This document shows positions 9,389 to 17,512 of a stretch of DNA of 64,000 nucleotides, one piece after another; the stretch's first letter is position 1; each line of letters opens with the position of its first letter. Position numbers and translations under genes: made by a program. Source of the stretch: CAWVWD01 sp965662365 (GTDB lineage Bacteria; Bacteroidota; Bacteroidia; Chitinophagales; Saprospiraceae); NCBI GenBank assembly GCA_965662365.1, contig CBFIHR010000001.1:70958-134957 (forward strand). Direction: 5' to 3'. The notes below the pieces were generated by a model that was not told the origin of the DNA, ran no database searches, and saw only the letters and a list, made by a program, of their open reading frames with translations.

Positions 9389-9396
9389 AATTTGCA

Positions 9397-10545
9397 CTAC
9401 AACGCCTCAATCTGTTTCAATAACTTCTTCGTAGAAGCAGCATTCTCGCCATTTTCTTTAGCCGAAGCAATTGCTTTATTTGCCCATTTTTTAGCTTTTC
9501 GCTTTTTACCTAATTTGAAATAAAGGGCTGCTAAAGTATCCATATTTGAATAATTTGCATCCATTTCGACGGATTTTTTCGCCCAATCACAAGCCTTTGT
9601 GAACTCTGCTTCGCCCTGACTTGTCTCATAAACGTGCCACGAAGCAGCATTTAATTCAGTCCAATCATCTGCTTCATATTCGTCATAGTAGGCGGCAGCA
9701 GCCTCAAAGAATAACTTTGGAGCTTCTTTTGTACGTGCATACATGTAGTATTGCATTTTATGCTTTGCCGTCAATTTTTTCGCTATTTCAGGAAGATACT
9801 TTTCATACATTTCCGCCATTTTTTCTAAGCTACTAAAATGAACTCTCTGTATTGCGTAATCTACTTTTTGTATCACTTTATCTTCGCCAAATTCCTCAGA
9901 AAAAGCCTCTAAATTATCCGCCATAATACTGAAACCTTTTTGAGTTGACTGCTTCGTCGTCTCATAAATAAAGGACATTACGCCTTTATCGTCGTAGCTA
10001 TCCAGTGCACTCAAATACTCATCAGAAACCTTCGCTACATCCATTCCGCCATCTTCTAAGGCAGCCGCATAACGAATCATAAACTCACCACCTCTTTCGC
10101 CTTTGTTGTATTGTTGTTCTAATCCTAACAGCTGCATCGTCGGGTCATTTGCCGCTTCGCCCAAAGCGATAAACTTATCAACAGGTCGTCCTCCGACTCC
10201 TCGATGTACTAATTCACCATCACCATTTATAAATAAAAAAGTCGGATACGCCCGAACTTTGTACTGCTTTGCAATATCTCGACCTTCCCCTTTTTCCATA
10301 TCAATCTTCGCATTGATAAAGGTTTCATTATAAAATTCACCAACTTTCGTATCTGAAAAAACATTAGCATCCATCCATTTGCAAGGCCCACACCAGACGG
10401 CATAAGCATCTACAAATACAATTTTATTTTCTGCCTTCGCTTTCGCTAAAATAGTTTCCCAGTTGTCTTCACTAAAATTCATTCCCTGAGCCATTAGGTT
10501 GATACACAACGCCATAATGACTAACATTGAAAATACTTTCTTCAT
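9397..10545 (-). CDS. Exported thioredoxin-fold protein with a helical C-terminal domain
   Basis: A protein of 382 aa. A signal peptide (1-19, ending MAQ) is followed by a thioredoxin domain with the active site WCGPC (Cys52, Cys55) and the cis-proline at 101 (AYPTF). It is thus likely to be a periplasmic thiol-disulfide oxidoreductase or disulfide reductase. Residues from about 135 onward are helical and TPR-like, and the last 70 residues contain a clear repeat (AASWHVYETSQ, then LAALYFKLGKKRKAKKWANKA) that may bind client proteins. The gene stands alone between a bidirectional terminator and a 329-bp gap. The particular pathway it serves is not evident. Confidence 0.88.
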   Translation of the reverse strand: MKKVFSMLVIMALCINLMAQGMNFSEDNWETILAKAKAENKIVFVDAYAVWCGPCKWMDANVFSDTKVGEFYNETFINAKIDMEKGEGRDIAKQYKVRAYPTFLFINGDGELVHRGVGGRPVDKFIALGEAANDPTMQLLGLEQQYNKGERGGEFMIRYAAALEDGGMDVAKVSDEYLSALDSYDDKGVMSFIYETTKQSTQKGFSIMADNLEAFSEEFGEDKVIQKVDYAIQRVHFSSLEKMAEMYEKYLPEIAKKLTAKHKMQYYMYARTKEAPKLFFEAAAAYYDEYEADDWTELNAASWHVYETSQGEAEFTKACDWAKKSVEMDANYSNMDTLAALYFKLGKKRKAKKWANKAIASAKENGENAASTKKLLKQIEAL

Positions 10546-10874
10546 ATTATTAATGTGATTGTTAAAGTATAATTAGCCGTAGATTTTTATGCTAACTATA
10601 GTTTTTGGTAAGTATAAAATAATAACGCAACTATACGATTATGAAGCCATAAAGTTTTGAAAACCTTATAACTTTATCGAAACAAAATACCCTGATCTAC
10701 TTAATAAATTGATTATCGGGTTTTTCGACTTTGCGTGATTAGCCCAGTTATTCAAAAGTTGTTGACAGGTGCGTATTCTTAAACCTCTAATTTAGACAAA
10801 GTGAGGTTTTATTAACGCTTTTTAGTTTTTTATTAACAGAATTTCAGCATTTTCATAATAGAAGAACATCAACT
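10546..10874. other. Intergenic region with two weak hairpins
   Basis: An 8-bp stem (10649-10656 with 10670-10677) encloses a TTGAAAACC-type core. A weaker one (10690-10696 with 10715-10720, one bulge) is followed on the plus strand by T5 and on the minus strand by a T-rich run; the latter could end the VWA transcript. I see no ORF. Confidence 0.35.
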
Positions 10875-12005
10875 TTAATCCATTGCCTGCTTACCCAACC
10901 AACTATTAATGTCTTCTTTCTGAATCGCAGCAGCCATCAAGTCAGGAAACTTATCAGGCGAACAAGCAAAAGAAGGAATACCCATCATCGCCAGTTTTGA
11001 AGCAACCGAGCGGTCAAACATCGGCGCACCTTCATCGCTCAATGCTAACAATACAATAAATTGAACGCCCGAAGATTTTAAACTTAAACACTTTTTCAAC
11101 ATTTCTCGCTCATTGCCACCTTCGTACAAATCTGAAATTAAAACTAAGATCGTATCGTTTGGCGTGCGAATTTGCTTCTGCGTATATCCCAATGCTTTGT
11201 TAATATCCGTTCCGCCACCTAATTGCGTACCAAACAACAACTCCACAGGATCCGTTAAATGTTCCGTCAAATCCACAACCGCCGTATCGAATACTATCAT
11301 CTGCGTTTTAATACTTTTCAGCGAAGCCATCACCGCACCAAACACACTCGAATATACCACCGAACTCGCCATAGAGCCACTTTGATCGACCAGTAAAATC
11401 ACCTCTCGCAATGCTTTTCCTTTTCGACCGTAACCGATTAAGTTTTGTGGAATAATAGATTTGTACGCTTTCTGATAATGTTTGAGATTCGCCCGGATCG
11501 TTCTATTCCAGTCGATTTCATTATGCTTCGGTCGACGATTACGCACCGAACGACTCAATGCCCCTTTTATCGCTACTTGCATCGGGTTCGTCAATCGTTT
11601 TTCTAATTCAGTAACAACTTTTTGAATTACCTTCCGAGCCGTTTCCTTTGTTTTGGAGGGCATGACCTTATTCAACGACAACAATGTTCCAACTAAGTTA
11701 ACATCGGGTTCGATAGATTCCAGCAACTCCGGTTCTAATAACATTTCTTCTAAATCTAATCGCTCAAACGCATCTTTCTGCATAATCTGTACGATTGAGC
11801 TCGGAAAATACTTCCGAATATCACCTAACCAACGATTGATTTTCGGAGACGAACTTCCTAAACCGCCTTTTTTGTCGCCACTTTCATACAAATCTTCCAA
11901 GACTTTATCCATGCCCTGCATCATTTGTGATAAATCCACACTGTTTTCTTGATCGGCTTGTTTACCTAAAATCAATCGCCATTTTTGTAATCGTTCGTCT
12001 GTCAT
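10875..12005 (-). CDS. YehP-like VWA domain protein
   Basis: A protein of 376 aa with an N-terminal helical domain (1-190) and a C-terminal von Willebrand A domain. The metal-ion-dependent adhesion site is complete: DQSGS at 207-211, Thr266 in GGGTD, and Asp292 in LISDLYEGG. There is no signal peptide or membrane helix, so the protein is cytoplasmic. The opening (TDERLQKWRLILG) resembles E. coli YehP. In other genomes such VWA proteins sit with MoxR-type AAA ATPases and SWIM proteins and probably act in complex assembly. No such ATPase gene is in this window, so the partners must be elsewhere or upstream genes have been separated. Confidence 0.82.
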   Translation of the reverse strand: MTDERLQKWRLILGKQADQENSVDLSQMMQGMDKVLEDLYESGDKKGGLGSSSPKINRWLGDIRKYFPSSIVQIMQKDAFERLDLEEMLLEPELLESIEPDVNLVGTLLSLNKVMPSKTKETARKVIQKVVTELEKRLTNPMQVAIKGALSRSVRNRRPKHNEIDWNRTIRANLKHYQKAYKSIIPQNLIGYGRKGKALREVILLVDQSGSMASSVVYSSVFGAVMASLKSIKTQMIVFDTAVVDLTEHLTDPVELLFGTQLGGGTDINKALGYTQKQIRTPNDTILVLISDLYEGGNEREMLKKCLSLKSSGVQFIVLLALSDEGAPMFDRSVASKLAMMGIPSFACSPDKFPDLMAAAIQKEDINSWLGKQAMD

Positions 12006-12019
12006 TTTCTATTTATTTA

Positions 12020-12027
12020 CAAACGTA
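12020..12027 (-). promoter_or_regulatory. Candidate -7 element (TACGTTTG) for the VWA gene
   Basis: Exact TAnnTTTG match on the minus strand, 14 nt upstream of the ATG at 12005. It lies just past the T-run of the arsR terminator. No clean -33 box is visible. Confidence 0.38.
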
Positions 12028-12043
12028 AATTTACAAAAAAAAA

Positions 12044-12069
12044 GACGTTCCGATAAAATTCAGAACGCC
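12044..12069 (-). terminator. Terminator downstream of the arsR-type gene
   Basis: On the minus strand a 7-bp stem (GGCGTTC with GAACGTC, one G-U pair) with a 12-nt loop is followed by nine T (12043 down to 12035), a classic intrinsic terminator. It comes about 90 bp after the ArsR-family stop codon. Confidence 0.72.
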
Positions 12070-12159
12070 ATCACTCAATAGTTTATGTAATATTTTTGAG
12101 TACGAGAACAAAAGTGAACACGTACTTGATGACCTGAGAATTGTTACATTAAGATACTT

Positions 12160-12489
12160 TTAGACCAATTTACTCGCTAATTTAGAGATAACAGCTAATT
12201 TAGCTTTATTCAATGAATAACAAACATATTTACCCTCACGAGTTGTATTGACTATTTCTGCACGACGTAAAATCGCTAAGTGCTGAGAAGCAACAGACTG
12301 TTCAATCCGTAATTGTACGTATATATCAGTGACGGTTATCTGATCTCTACCTTGTAATAATTCTATAATCTCTTGACGTAAACGATGATTCACAGCTCGT
12401 AATACCGAGACCACTTTACGTAAATTTTCATAATCTAATTCTACACGTTCTCTCTTTTGATTGATTGTTACTGAAGCATTTTTTTGCAT
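12160..12489 (-). CDS. ArsR-family winged-helix regulator
   Basis: A small (109 aa) DNA-binding protein. The helix-turn-helix is TDIYVQLRIEQSVASQHLAILRR-like, spanning about residues 55-77, followed by the wing strand GKYVCYSLN near 87-95, as in the ArsR/SmtB fold. The cysteine metal-sensing motif ELCVC is absent, so it is probably not a classical metal sensor. It has its own terminator and long flanking gaps and so is monocistronic. The target genes are not evident. No transporter, heavy-metal or redox gene sits directly next to it. Confidence 0.88.
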   Translation of the reverse strand: MQKNASVTINQKRERVELDYENLRKVVSVLRAVNHRLRQEIIELLQGRDQITVTDIYVQLRIEQSVASQHLAILRRAEIVNTTREGKYVCYSLNKAKLAVISKLASKLV

Positions 12490-13121
12490 TATTATAATAG
12501 TTTTGGTTTAAAGTATCTATTGTTCGTTATGTCACATTTTATTTATTTTAATATGTAAAAACATTAATTATTAGATTTTTAAATATTAAATATACTAAAA
12601 TAGACGGTGCACATCAAAAAAGCGTTGCGTAAGAATTCTTAGAAAAAGTATTTTTTTTTAATATGTTTTTCTCATAATCTGGAAACTTAGTCATAACAAT
12701 AGATTGAACCTTAATTTATCTTTTATAAATCATCTTCAAAATAAATAGATGACATTCTTATGATCATGTTTTGAAGAATACTTGAACAAGTCTCCGCATA
12801 TTTAATAAAAAAGTCGTGACACGACAGCGAACTATCCATGACACGACTTTCATAAATATTTATTTGATTCATACTTATTCGATGAGAAATTAGACTCATC
12901 GCCAAACAACAGGTACATTCCAACGAAGTCAGCTTCATCATCTAAATCAAGCAGCTTGAAATCATATTGAGTTGCCTATTCCGTTGGGTCAAAATTTTCA
13001 TTTCTAACTCAAAAACGATCATTTTGACTTTTCGTTCTGCATCACACTCACAATCGACACCTTTTGTCTAAAAAAGAAAGCGGATTTTTTCAGAATTTAA
13101 TACGGGTATAAAACATTCATT
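12490..13121. other. Long intergenic region with a terminator and a possible gene remnant
   Basis: This 632-bp stretch carries a terminator (12810-12850), a perfect 7-bp hairpin CGATGAG/CTCATCG (12880-12901), and, on the minus strand, a protein-like open frame with no usable start (12850-12975). The rest, 12490-12800, shows nothing recognisable. Confidence 0.4.
12810..12850 (-). terminator. Terminator of a minus-strand transcript
   Basis: A 9-bp stem AAAGTCGTG/CACGACTTT with a 23-nt loop, followed on the minus strand by TTTTATTAAA. It probably ends the transcript of the thioredoxin cluster (gene at 13122-13439), giving it a 3' untranslated region of about 270 nt. Confidence 0.55.
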
Positions 13122-13439
13122 CTATTCAAATAACAAGGTATAAGGACGTTGAATTTTCGATTTTAACTCCGGAATAGAAACATATTTACTGCTGCGAATA
13201 TACTCTTTACCGTCAAAAAAAATCAATAAAGTCGGGTGTGCAAATACGCCAAAGTGTGCCGTTAGTTCAGGATTTTTGAAAGAATCTATGAATTGTAACT
13301 TCATCTTTGGAAAGTCTGCCTCCAAGAGGGTTTCTACCTTTGGACGCAAACTCATGCAGGGCGGACAATGGTCATTTTGAAAATAAACCAAAATCGCCGA
13401 TTGTTTATCAATGCTTTCTTGTAATTCGTTGATCGACAT
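13122..13439 (-). CDS. Thioredoxin-family protein (CPPC active site)
   Basis: A 105-aa single-domain thioredoxin-like protein with the active site CPPC (Cys25, Cys28) and a cis-proline in FAHPTLLIFFDG. It has no signal peptide, so it is cytoplasmic. CPPC instead of CGPC suggests a redox potential different from that of general thioredoxin. It is the last gene of a cluster that also holds a TlpA-type periplasmic oxidoreductase and a TetR regulator, starting 73 bp after the TetR stop, so it may be part of a redox response controlled by that regulator. Confidence 0.9.
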   Translation of the reverse strand: MSINELQESIDKQSAILVYFQNDHCPPCMSLRPKVETLLEADFPKMKLQFIDSFKNPELTAHFGVFAHPTLLIFFDGKEYIRSSKYVSIPELKSKIQRPYTLLFE

Positions 13440-13512
13440 TTTTTATAATTGTTAAAATTGTTATGATTATTTACAATTCAATATTCTAAATTTTCTCATG
13501 AAAAATCAGTGC

Positions 13513-14109
13513 TTATTCCAATACTAATTCATCTTGAATCATGCGTTCTAAATGATTCAGAACAATATTGAGCGGTCGAACTTTTTTATAGACTTTTGAC
13601 ATCATAATTCCACCTTCTAGAGTCGCTATGAAAAGCGTCGCAAACTCTTCCGCATCAACCAAAGGCTTGATTTCTTGTCGTCGGATACCTTTTCGGATTG
13701 TCCCCGCCATCGAGCCTCGCCAGTTGTCTAAGGCTTCAATAACTCGATTTCTCAATCGAGGATTCGTATCATCTGCCTCGATTGACGTATTCAATATCGG
13801 GCAGCCACCATCAATTGGAGGATTTGCCAAATAATTTCTATAAAAATCTACGACAACTTGTAGTTTTTCGTAAGATTTTAATTTTTGATCTGCACGAAGT
13901 TTGACCTTGTCGGTCACTAAGCCGACAGCATACTCAAAAGAAGCCACGGCGATTTCCTCTTTACTTCCAAAATTACCATAAATACCACCCTTTTTCAGTC
14001 CGGTTGTTTCCATGATATCATGCAACGATGTACCTGCGTACCCTTTCTGATTAAATAACGGAGCGGCTTGCTCAATAATAAACTGCCTTGTTCTTTCTTT
14101 TTTAGTCAT
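13513..14109 (-). CDS. TetR-family transcriptional regulator
   Basis: A protein of 198 aa. The N-terminal HTH spans about residues 8-52 and includes the typical GYAGTSLHDIMETTGLKKG and GIYGNFGSKEEI segments. The C-terminal helical domain (about 60-195), which would bind an inducer, matches the TetR_C/AcrR type that responds to small organic molecules. It starts 3 bp after the TlpA-type gene and lies 73 bp ahead of the thioredoxin gene, so all are probably cotranscribed and it may autoregulate the cluster. The effector is unknown. Confidence 0.92.
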   Translation of the reverse strand: MTKKERTRQFIIEQAAPLFNQKGYAGTSLHDIMETTGLKKGGIYGNFGSKEEIAVASFEYAVGLVTDKVKLRADQKLKSYEKLQVVVDFYRNYLANPPIDGGCPILNTSIEADDTNPRLRNRVIEALDNWRGSMAGTIRKGIRRQEIKPLVDAEEFATLFIATLEGGIMMSKVYKKVRPLNIVLNHLERMIQDELVLE

Positions 14110-14112
14110 TTT

Positions 14113-15516
14113 TTATTCATTAACCATCTTCCGGAACTCCTCTAAAACATCTCTCGAACCTTCCGGAAGGTAAGCGAAATTCCCGTCTTTATCTACAATA
14201 TAATAAGCCGGTAGTTTACTCAAGTCATAATTCAACTTCAATACTTCATCATTGCCAGCATATAAATTAATGCCAGGCATTGGCACTCGAGCCATCGTAT
14301 TTTGCCAGGTTGATTCATTTTCGTCTAAGCAAATATTCAATAACACAACACCGAAATCCTCCATTTGGTTACGCACCGCAATCGTTTTCCGAAACCCTAT
14401 CAAACACGGCTTACACCATGTTGCCCAATAGCTAATGTAAACAACCTGACCTTTAAATTCGCTCAAAGAACGTAAGCGACCATCCGTATCTTTTAGTGTA
14501 AATTCAGGTGCTTGTTCCTCGTCATCTGCCTCGATAATATCATCATAAAATAGGACGACTTTATCGACATATTCACGATTTGAGGCATTTTCTTTGAACG
14601 AAATAAATTTTTGTTCAGCAATCACTTCATAATTTTCTTTTTTCGCATTGATCAAAATTTTGGCTAATATCCAATCTTTTGTTTCGGCAGTTAGCTCATT
14701 TTCTGCAATTTGATAAAATGCCAAGGCTGCTTCTGATGCTTTAGTATCTTTTTTTAGATAATTGAACCAAAGATAAGCAATCCAAAAATTTGTATAATCT
14801 TCATACAATAAAGCCTCGTTCTCCTGCTTATATTTAACCCGAAACGCATGACGACTTGCTGCATTTTGAATATCCTCAGGAGTCATTGTTTCTTCATTTG
14901 TAATAAAATAAGTCAACTGTTCGACACCAGTTCCATAACTTATTTTACGATTCAAATAGGTTTTAAAAGCAGCAGAAATACCTTTTTGAGCTTGAACGAA
15001 ATTCATTTTCTTCGCAGCAGTCTCACGGATAGCTTTCTCGTAAGTTTTCATATCTTGTTCCTTCGCCGCCAGCACTTTTTCCATTGGCAAATAAACGGGT
15101 AAATAACCTTTTCGACGTTCCATCTTTTCGTTCCCAGTTCCAAATTCCCGATTAAATTCAGCGAGGGCGTTATTATTCGCTGCCCCTTCGCCCGAAAATC
15201 GTAATGTTTCTAATAGATTTATTGCGTCAAACTCCAACTCAATTCGAGGCTCATTTTCGATAAAAATCGTAAAAGATACATCGTTATAAGTAGCGTTGAT
15301 GATATTTTTCCCTTTAAAATCAAGGATAAAATACACCTCATTTTGCTCATTTACTTTAGCGACTGTTAGCTTGCTTTCTTCCACCAAGGCATCTACCGTA
15401 AACGAAAAACTCATTTCTCGTACGGTCGGGTTTTTGACTTTCGCTAATATGACGACCTCTCTCGCTTGAAGATTGGTACAACATGCTATGGTCAATAAAA
15501 ATAGTAGTAGTCTCAT
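14113..15516 (-). CDS. TlpA-type thiol-disulfide oxidoreductase, periplasmic
   Basis: A protein of 467 aa from the ATG at 15516. An upstream in-frame start at 15588 would add 24 residues before a good signal peptide (MRLLLFLLTIACCTNLQA), so the shorter form is preferred. The N-terminal half is a DUF4369-like beta domain followed by a helical part. The C-terminal thioredoxin domain (about 330-467) has PEFTLKDTDGRL and the active site WCKPC (Cys368, Cys371), with the cis-proline in KLPAYYIVDKDG. Bacteroidota have many such proteins, which keep periplasmic cysteines reduced. It sits in a cluster with a lipoprotein gene upstream and the TetR gene 3 bp downstream. Confidence 0.88.
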   Translation of the reverse strand: MRLLLFLLTIACCTNLQAREVVILAKVKNPTVREMSFSFTVDALVEESKLTVAKVNEQNEVYFILDFKGKNIINATYNDVSFTIFIENEPRIELEFDAINLLETLRFSGEGAANNNALAEFNREFGTGNEKMERRKGYLPVYLPMEKVLAAKEQDMKTYEKAIRETAAKKMNFVQAQKGISAAFKTYLNRKISYGTGVEQLTYFITNEETMTPEDIQNAASRHAFRVKYKQENEALLYEDYTNFWIAYLWFNYLKKDTKASEAALAFYQIAENELTAETKDWILAKILINAKKENYEVIAEQKFISFKENASNREYVDKVVLFYDDIIEADDEEQAPEFTLKDTDGRLRSLSEFKGQVVYISYWATWCKPCLIGFRKTIAVRNQMEDFGVVLLNICLDENESTWQNTMARVPMPGINLYAGNDEVLKLNYDLSKLPAYYIVDKDGNFAYLPEGSRDVLEEFRKMVNE

Positions 15517-15589
15517 TCTAAGTGAATTTTTGATTTTTGTTGGTTTAAAATTGTCGAAATACAACAATTCAACCAACAAAATCATCAAG

Positions 15590-16741
15590 TTATTTTATTC
15601 TAATAATATAATAACTGCCTTGATTCGGTTTTCTGTAAAACTGATTTTCCTTATCCGTTACTTTCTCCGTACCAGTCACTCGATCATCATCGTTTGCAAT
15701 AAAAACCGTATTCGCATCAACGACCGTTACGGCTTCACTTTTGTGAGCTAAATGCAACGGTTTCTTTTTCTTTTTCATCACCAATCGAGGTGCTTTTTTT
15801 AGTTTGAAATCCTCCATGGATAATACCCACAAGTACGCTCCTACTTTTTCGGGTGTGTTTTCTCCTTCTTGATTCATTTCATAACTCGTCAACAGATAAA
15901 TTCTATCATTAAACCTATCATATTCAATACTGGACAACCCTATCGGCTGCTTGACTTCTTTCACTGCCGACGCATCAAACTCATAAGCAATTCGAAAATT
16001 CGTCAATTCCAAATTACTTTTTGCATAAATATAATCTGCGGAGATAATTAAAATTTTGTATTCGAAATCTTGGTAAGATTCACCCATTTCACGAATTCCA
16101 AAAAGTATTTTATTACCAGGAATAATCGCTGCACCTTCTATTTTGTAATAATTAGGAACGACCAAATTATCAGATTTGAAGGCTGCCGCAAACTTATCTC
16201 GCAACTTCACCGAACTCATCACCACTGTATTTTTTCCGTTTACTGTAGTTTTCACTTTTGAAGGATGCGCAATTTTGGCTTTCATATCTTTTTTCGAGTC
16301 CCAATACACAATCGAATTATAAGCGTTCCAAGCCGGTTTGGAGTCACTAATTCGATTAAAACCCGTCACACCAATTACTAACTCTTGATTAGGCGAAATA
16401 GAGAAATCTTCAATCTTACGAACAGCATTAAATTCATTGCTTTCCATATAATTCAAGTCATCAGGGTTAAAACCATCTGCTTGCGTATAAGGCAAAGCAA
16501 ATACCGCACTCGGTGAGGTAACTTTATCCGTTGCCGTGACGATTTTTTCATTATAAAAAACAGCTGCCGACAACTCGCAATTCAATATTTTTTGGTCTTT
16601 ATTCAATGTTCCAACAGGAAAACAGTCAATTGTTCCTTCCTCCGCAATCTTGCCTTGACGACCTTTCAAATCTGCCGATCTAAAAATAGCACACGATGAC
16701 AGTACGCTGATCAATAATGTATAAATGATAACCTTTTTCAT
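15590..16741 (-). CDS. Beta-propeller-like lipoprotein, unknown function
   Basis: 383 aa from the ATG at 16741. The open frame extends further upstream, but the lipoprotein signal MKKVIIYTLLISVLSSC with Cys17 fixes the start. The mature part is a series of beta strands with phrases such as IEGAAIIPGNKILFGIRE, GLSSIEYDRFNDRIYLLTS and KSEAVTVVDANTVFIANDDD. These resemble the blades of esterase-like phytase, SdiA-regulated or DUF3616 propellers. I cannot name a substrate. It would be anchored in a membrane facing the periplasm or the outside. It is the first gene of the cluster leading to TlpA, TetR and thioredoxin. Confidence 0.75.
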   Translation of the reverse strand: MKKVIIYTLLISVLSSCAIFRSADLKGRQGKIAEEGTIDCFPVGTLNKDQKILNCELSAAVFYNEKIVTATDKVTSPSAVFALPYTQADGFNPDDLNYMESNEFNAVRKIEDFSISPNQELVIGVTGFNRISDSKPAWNAYNSIVYWDSKKDMKAKIAHPSKVKTTVNGKNTVVMSSVKLRDKFAAAFKSDNLVVPNYYKIEGAAIIPGNKILFGIREMGESYQDFEYKILIISADYIYAKSNLELTNFRIAYEFDASAVKEVKQPIGLSSIEYDRFNDRIYLLTSYEMNQEGENTPEKVGAYLWVLSMEDFKLKKAPRLVMKKKKKPLHLAHKSEAVTVVDANTVFIANDDDRVTGTEKVTDKENQFYRKPNQGSYYIIRIK

Positions 16742-16844
16742 ATTTTGATTTTTCACTTTTTTCAATACTAAATCCCAAAATAAACAAAACCTTACCACAT
16801 TATGAATACGTGCTAAAGTTTTGTACGTAAAAACGACATTTATT

Positions 16845-16895
16845 AAATCAAAACTGAAAAAATTTCTTTAATCATAACATTTTCAGTTTTGATTT
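16845..16895. repeat. Perfect 16-bp inverted repeat
   Basis: Arms 16845-16860 and 16880-16895 are exact reverse complements (AAATCAAAACTGAAAA) with a 19-nt AT-rich spacer. It is followed by T-rich sequence on the plus strand. It sits upstream of both divergent genes, where a terminator is not expected. Confidence 0.7.
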
Positions 16896-17464
16896 TTAAA
16901 ACTTTATTATTCAAATACCGTGATAAATATTAATGAAATATGAATGCGTTGATGTTCATAATATCAACCGCACAAACTAAAAATTTCAACACAAAAAATG
17001 CCCTTAACAAATATCAAAATATTCATCTTACTGGAGTTTTTCGACGCATCAATTTCATTAAAGAATAAACCTTATTTTGATAAAAAGGCCGCAAAGATAA
17101 TCGTATTCGTCGTATAATAATTTGCTTTTGAAACATCTTTTTAAAACACTGATTTTAATTATCAACAAAGAAAATTATTCGAAAGAAAGTTGCTTTTTAA
17201 GGTACAACAACTGAAAAAGATCAAATTGAGTTGGCTTATGCATCGCATTTAGTAGATTTGCAGTCCGTTTCGTTCAAAGCGTCGAAAAATTTGTATCAAA
17301 ATGCTACTTCTCTCCTACTTATTAAAGTAGAATTTCGAATTAGTAAAATTAATCACGAACGAAAAAATCTTTATCACTTAAGATAAAATTCGTTTTCGAC
17401 CTCCTGACGAAACACAAAACCAAACGATTATTATTGACTTTGGAAACTAAACATTGTAACCAAA

Positions 17465-17497
17465 AGACCTGACAGGTTTTTGAAATCTGTCAGGTCT
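17465..17497. repeat. AGACCTGA palindrome, copy 1
   Basis: 33-nt hairpin with 15-bp arms (17465-17479, 17483-17497; one G-U pair) and a 3-nt loop. It ends 15 nt before the tgt ATG, so it would be in the tgt leader. Related copies are at 50533-50565 and 59847-59879. Confidence 0.78.
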
Positions 17498-17512
17498 AAT
17501 TATACGGATAAA

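Larger units (their letters stand above)
16742..17512. other. Divergent intergenic region, lipoprotein gene / tgt
   Basis: A 771-bp stretch. It holds a perfect 16-bp inverted repeat (16845-16895), a pair of 11-bp inverted arms (17037-17047 and 17279-17289), an open frame of 61 codons without an ATG (17201-17386), and an AGACCTGA palindrome (17465-17497) next to the tgt start. I see no complete gene. Confidence 0.45.

Noticed and set aside
12723..12941. 72-codon minus-strand ORF with several cysteines
   Set aside because: It runs straight through the terminator hairpin at 12810-12850, and its composition is not protein-like. A different frame in the same DNA looks more coding.
17480..17512. 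Upstream TTG start for tgt
   Set aside because: It lies inside the AGACCTGA palindrome and adds 11 residues that no Tgt needs; the ATG at 17513 matches the family start.
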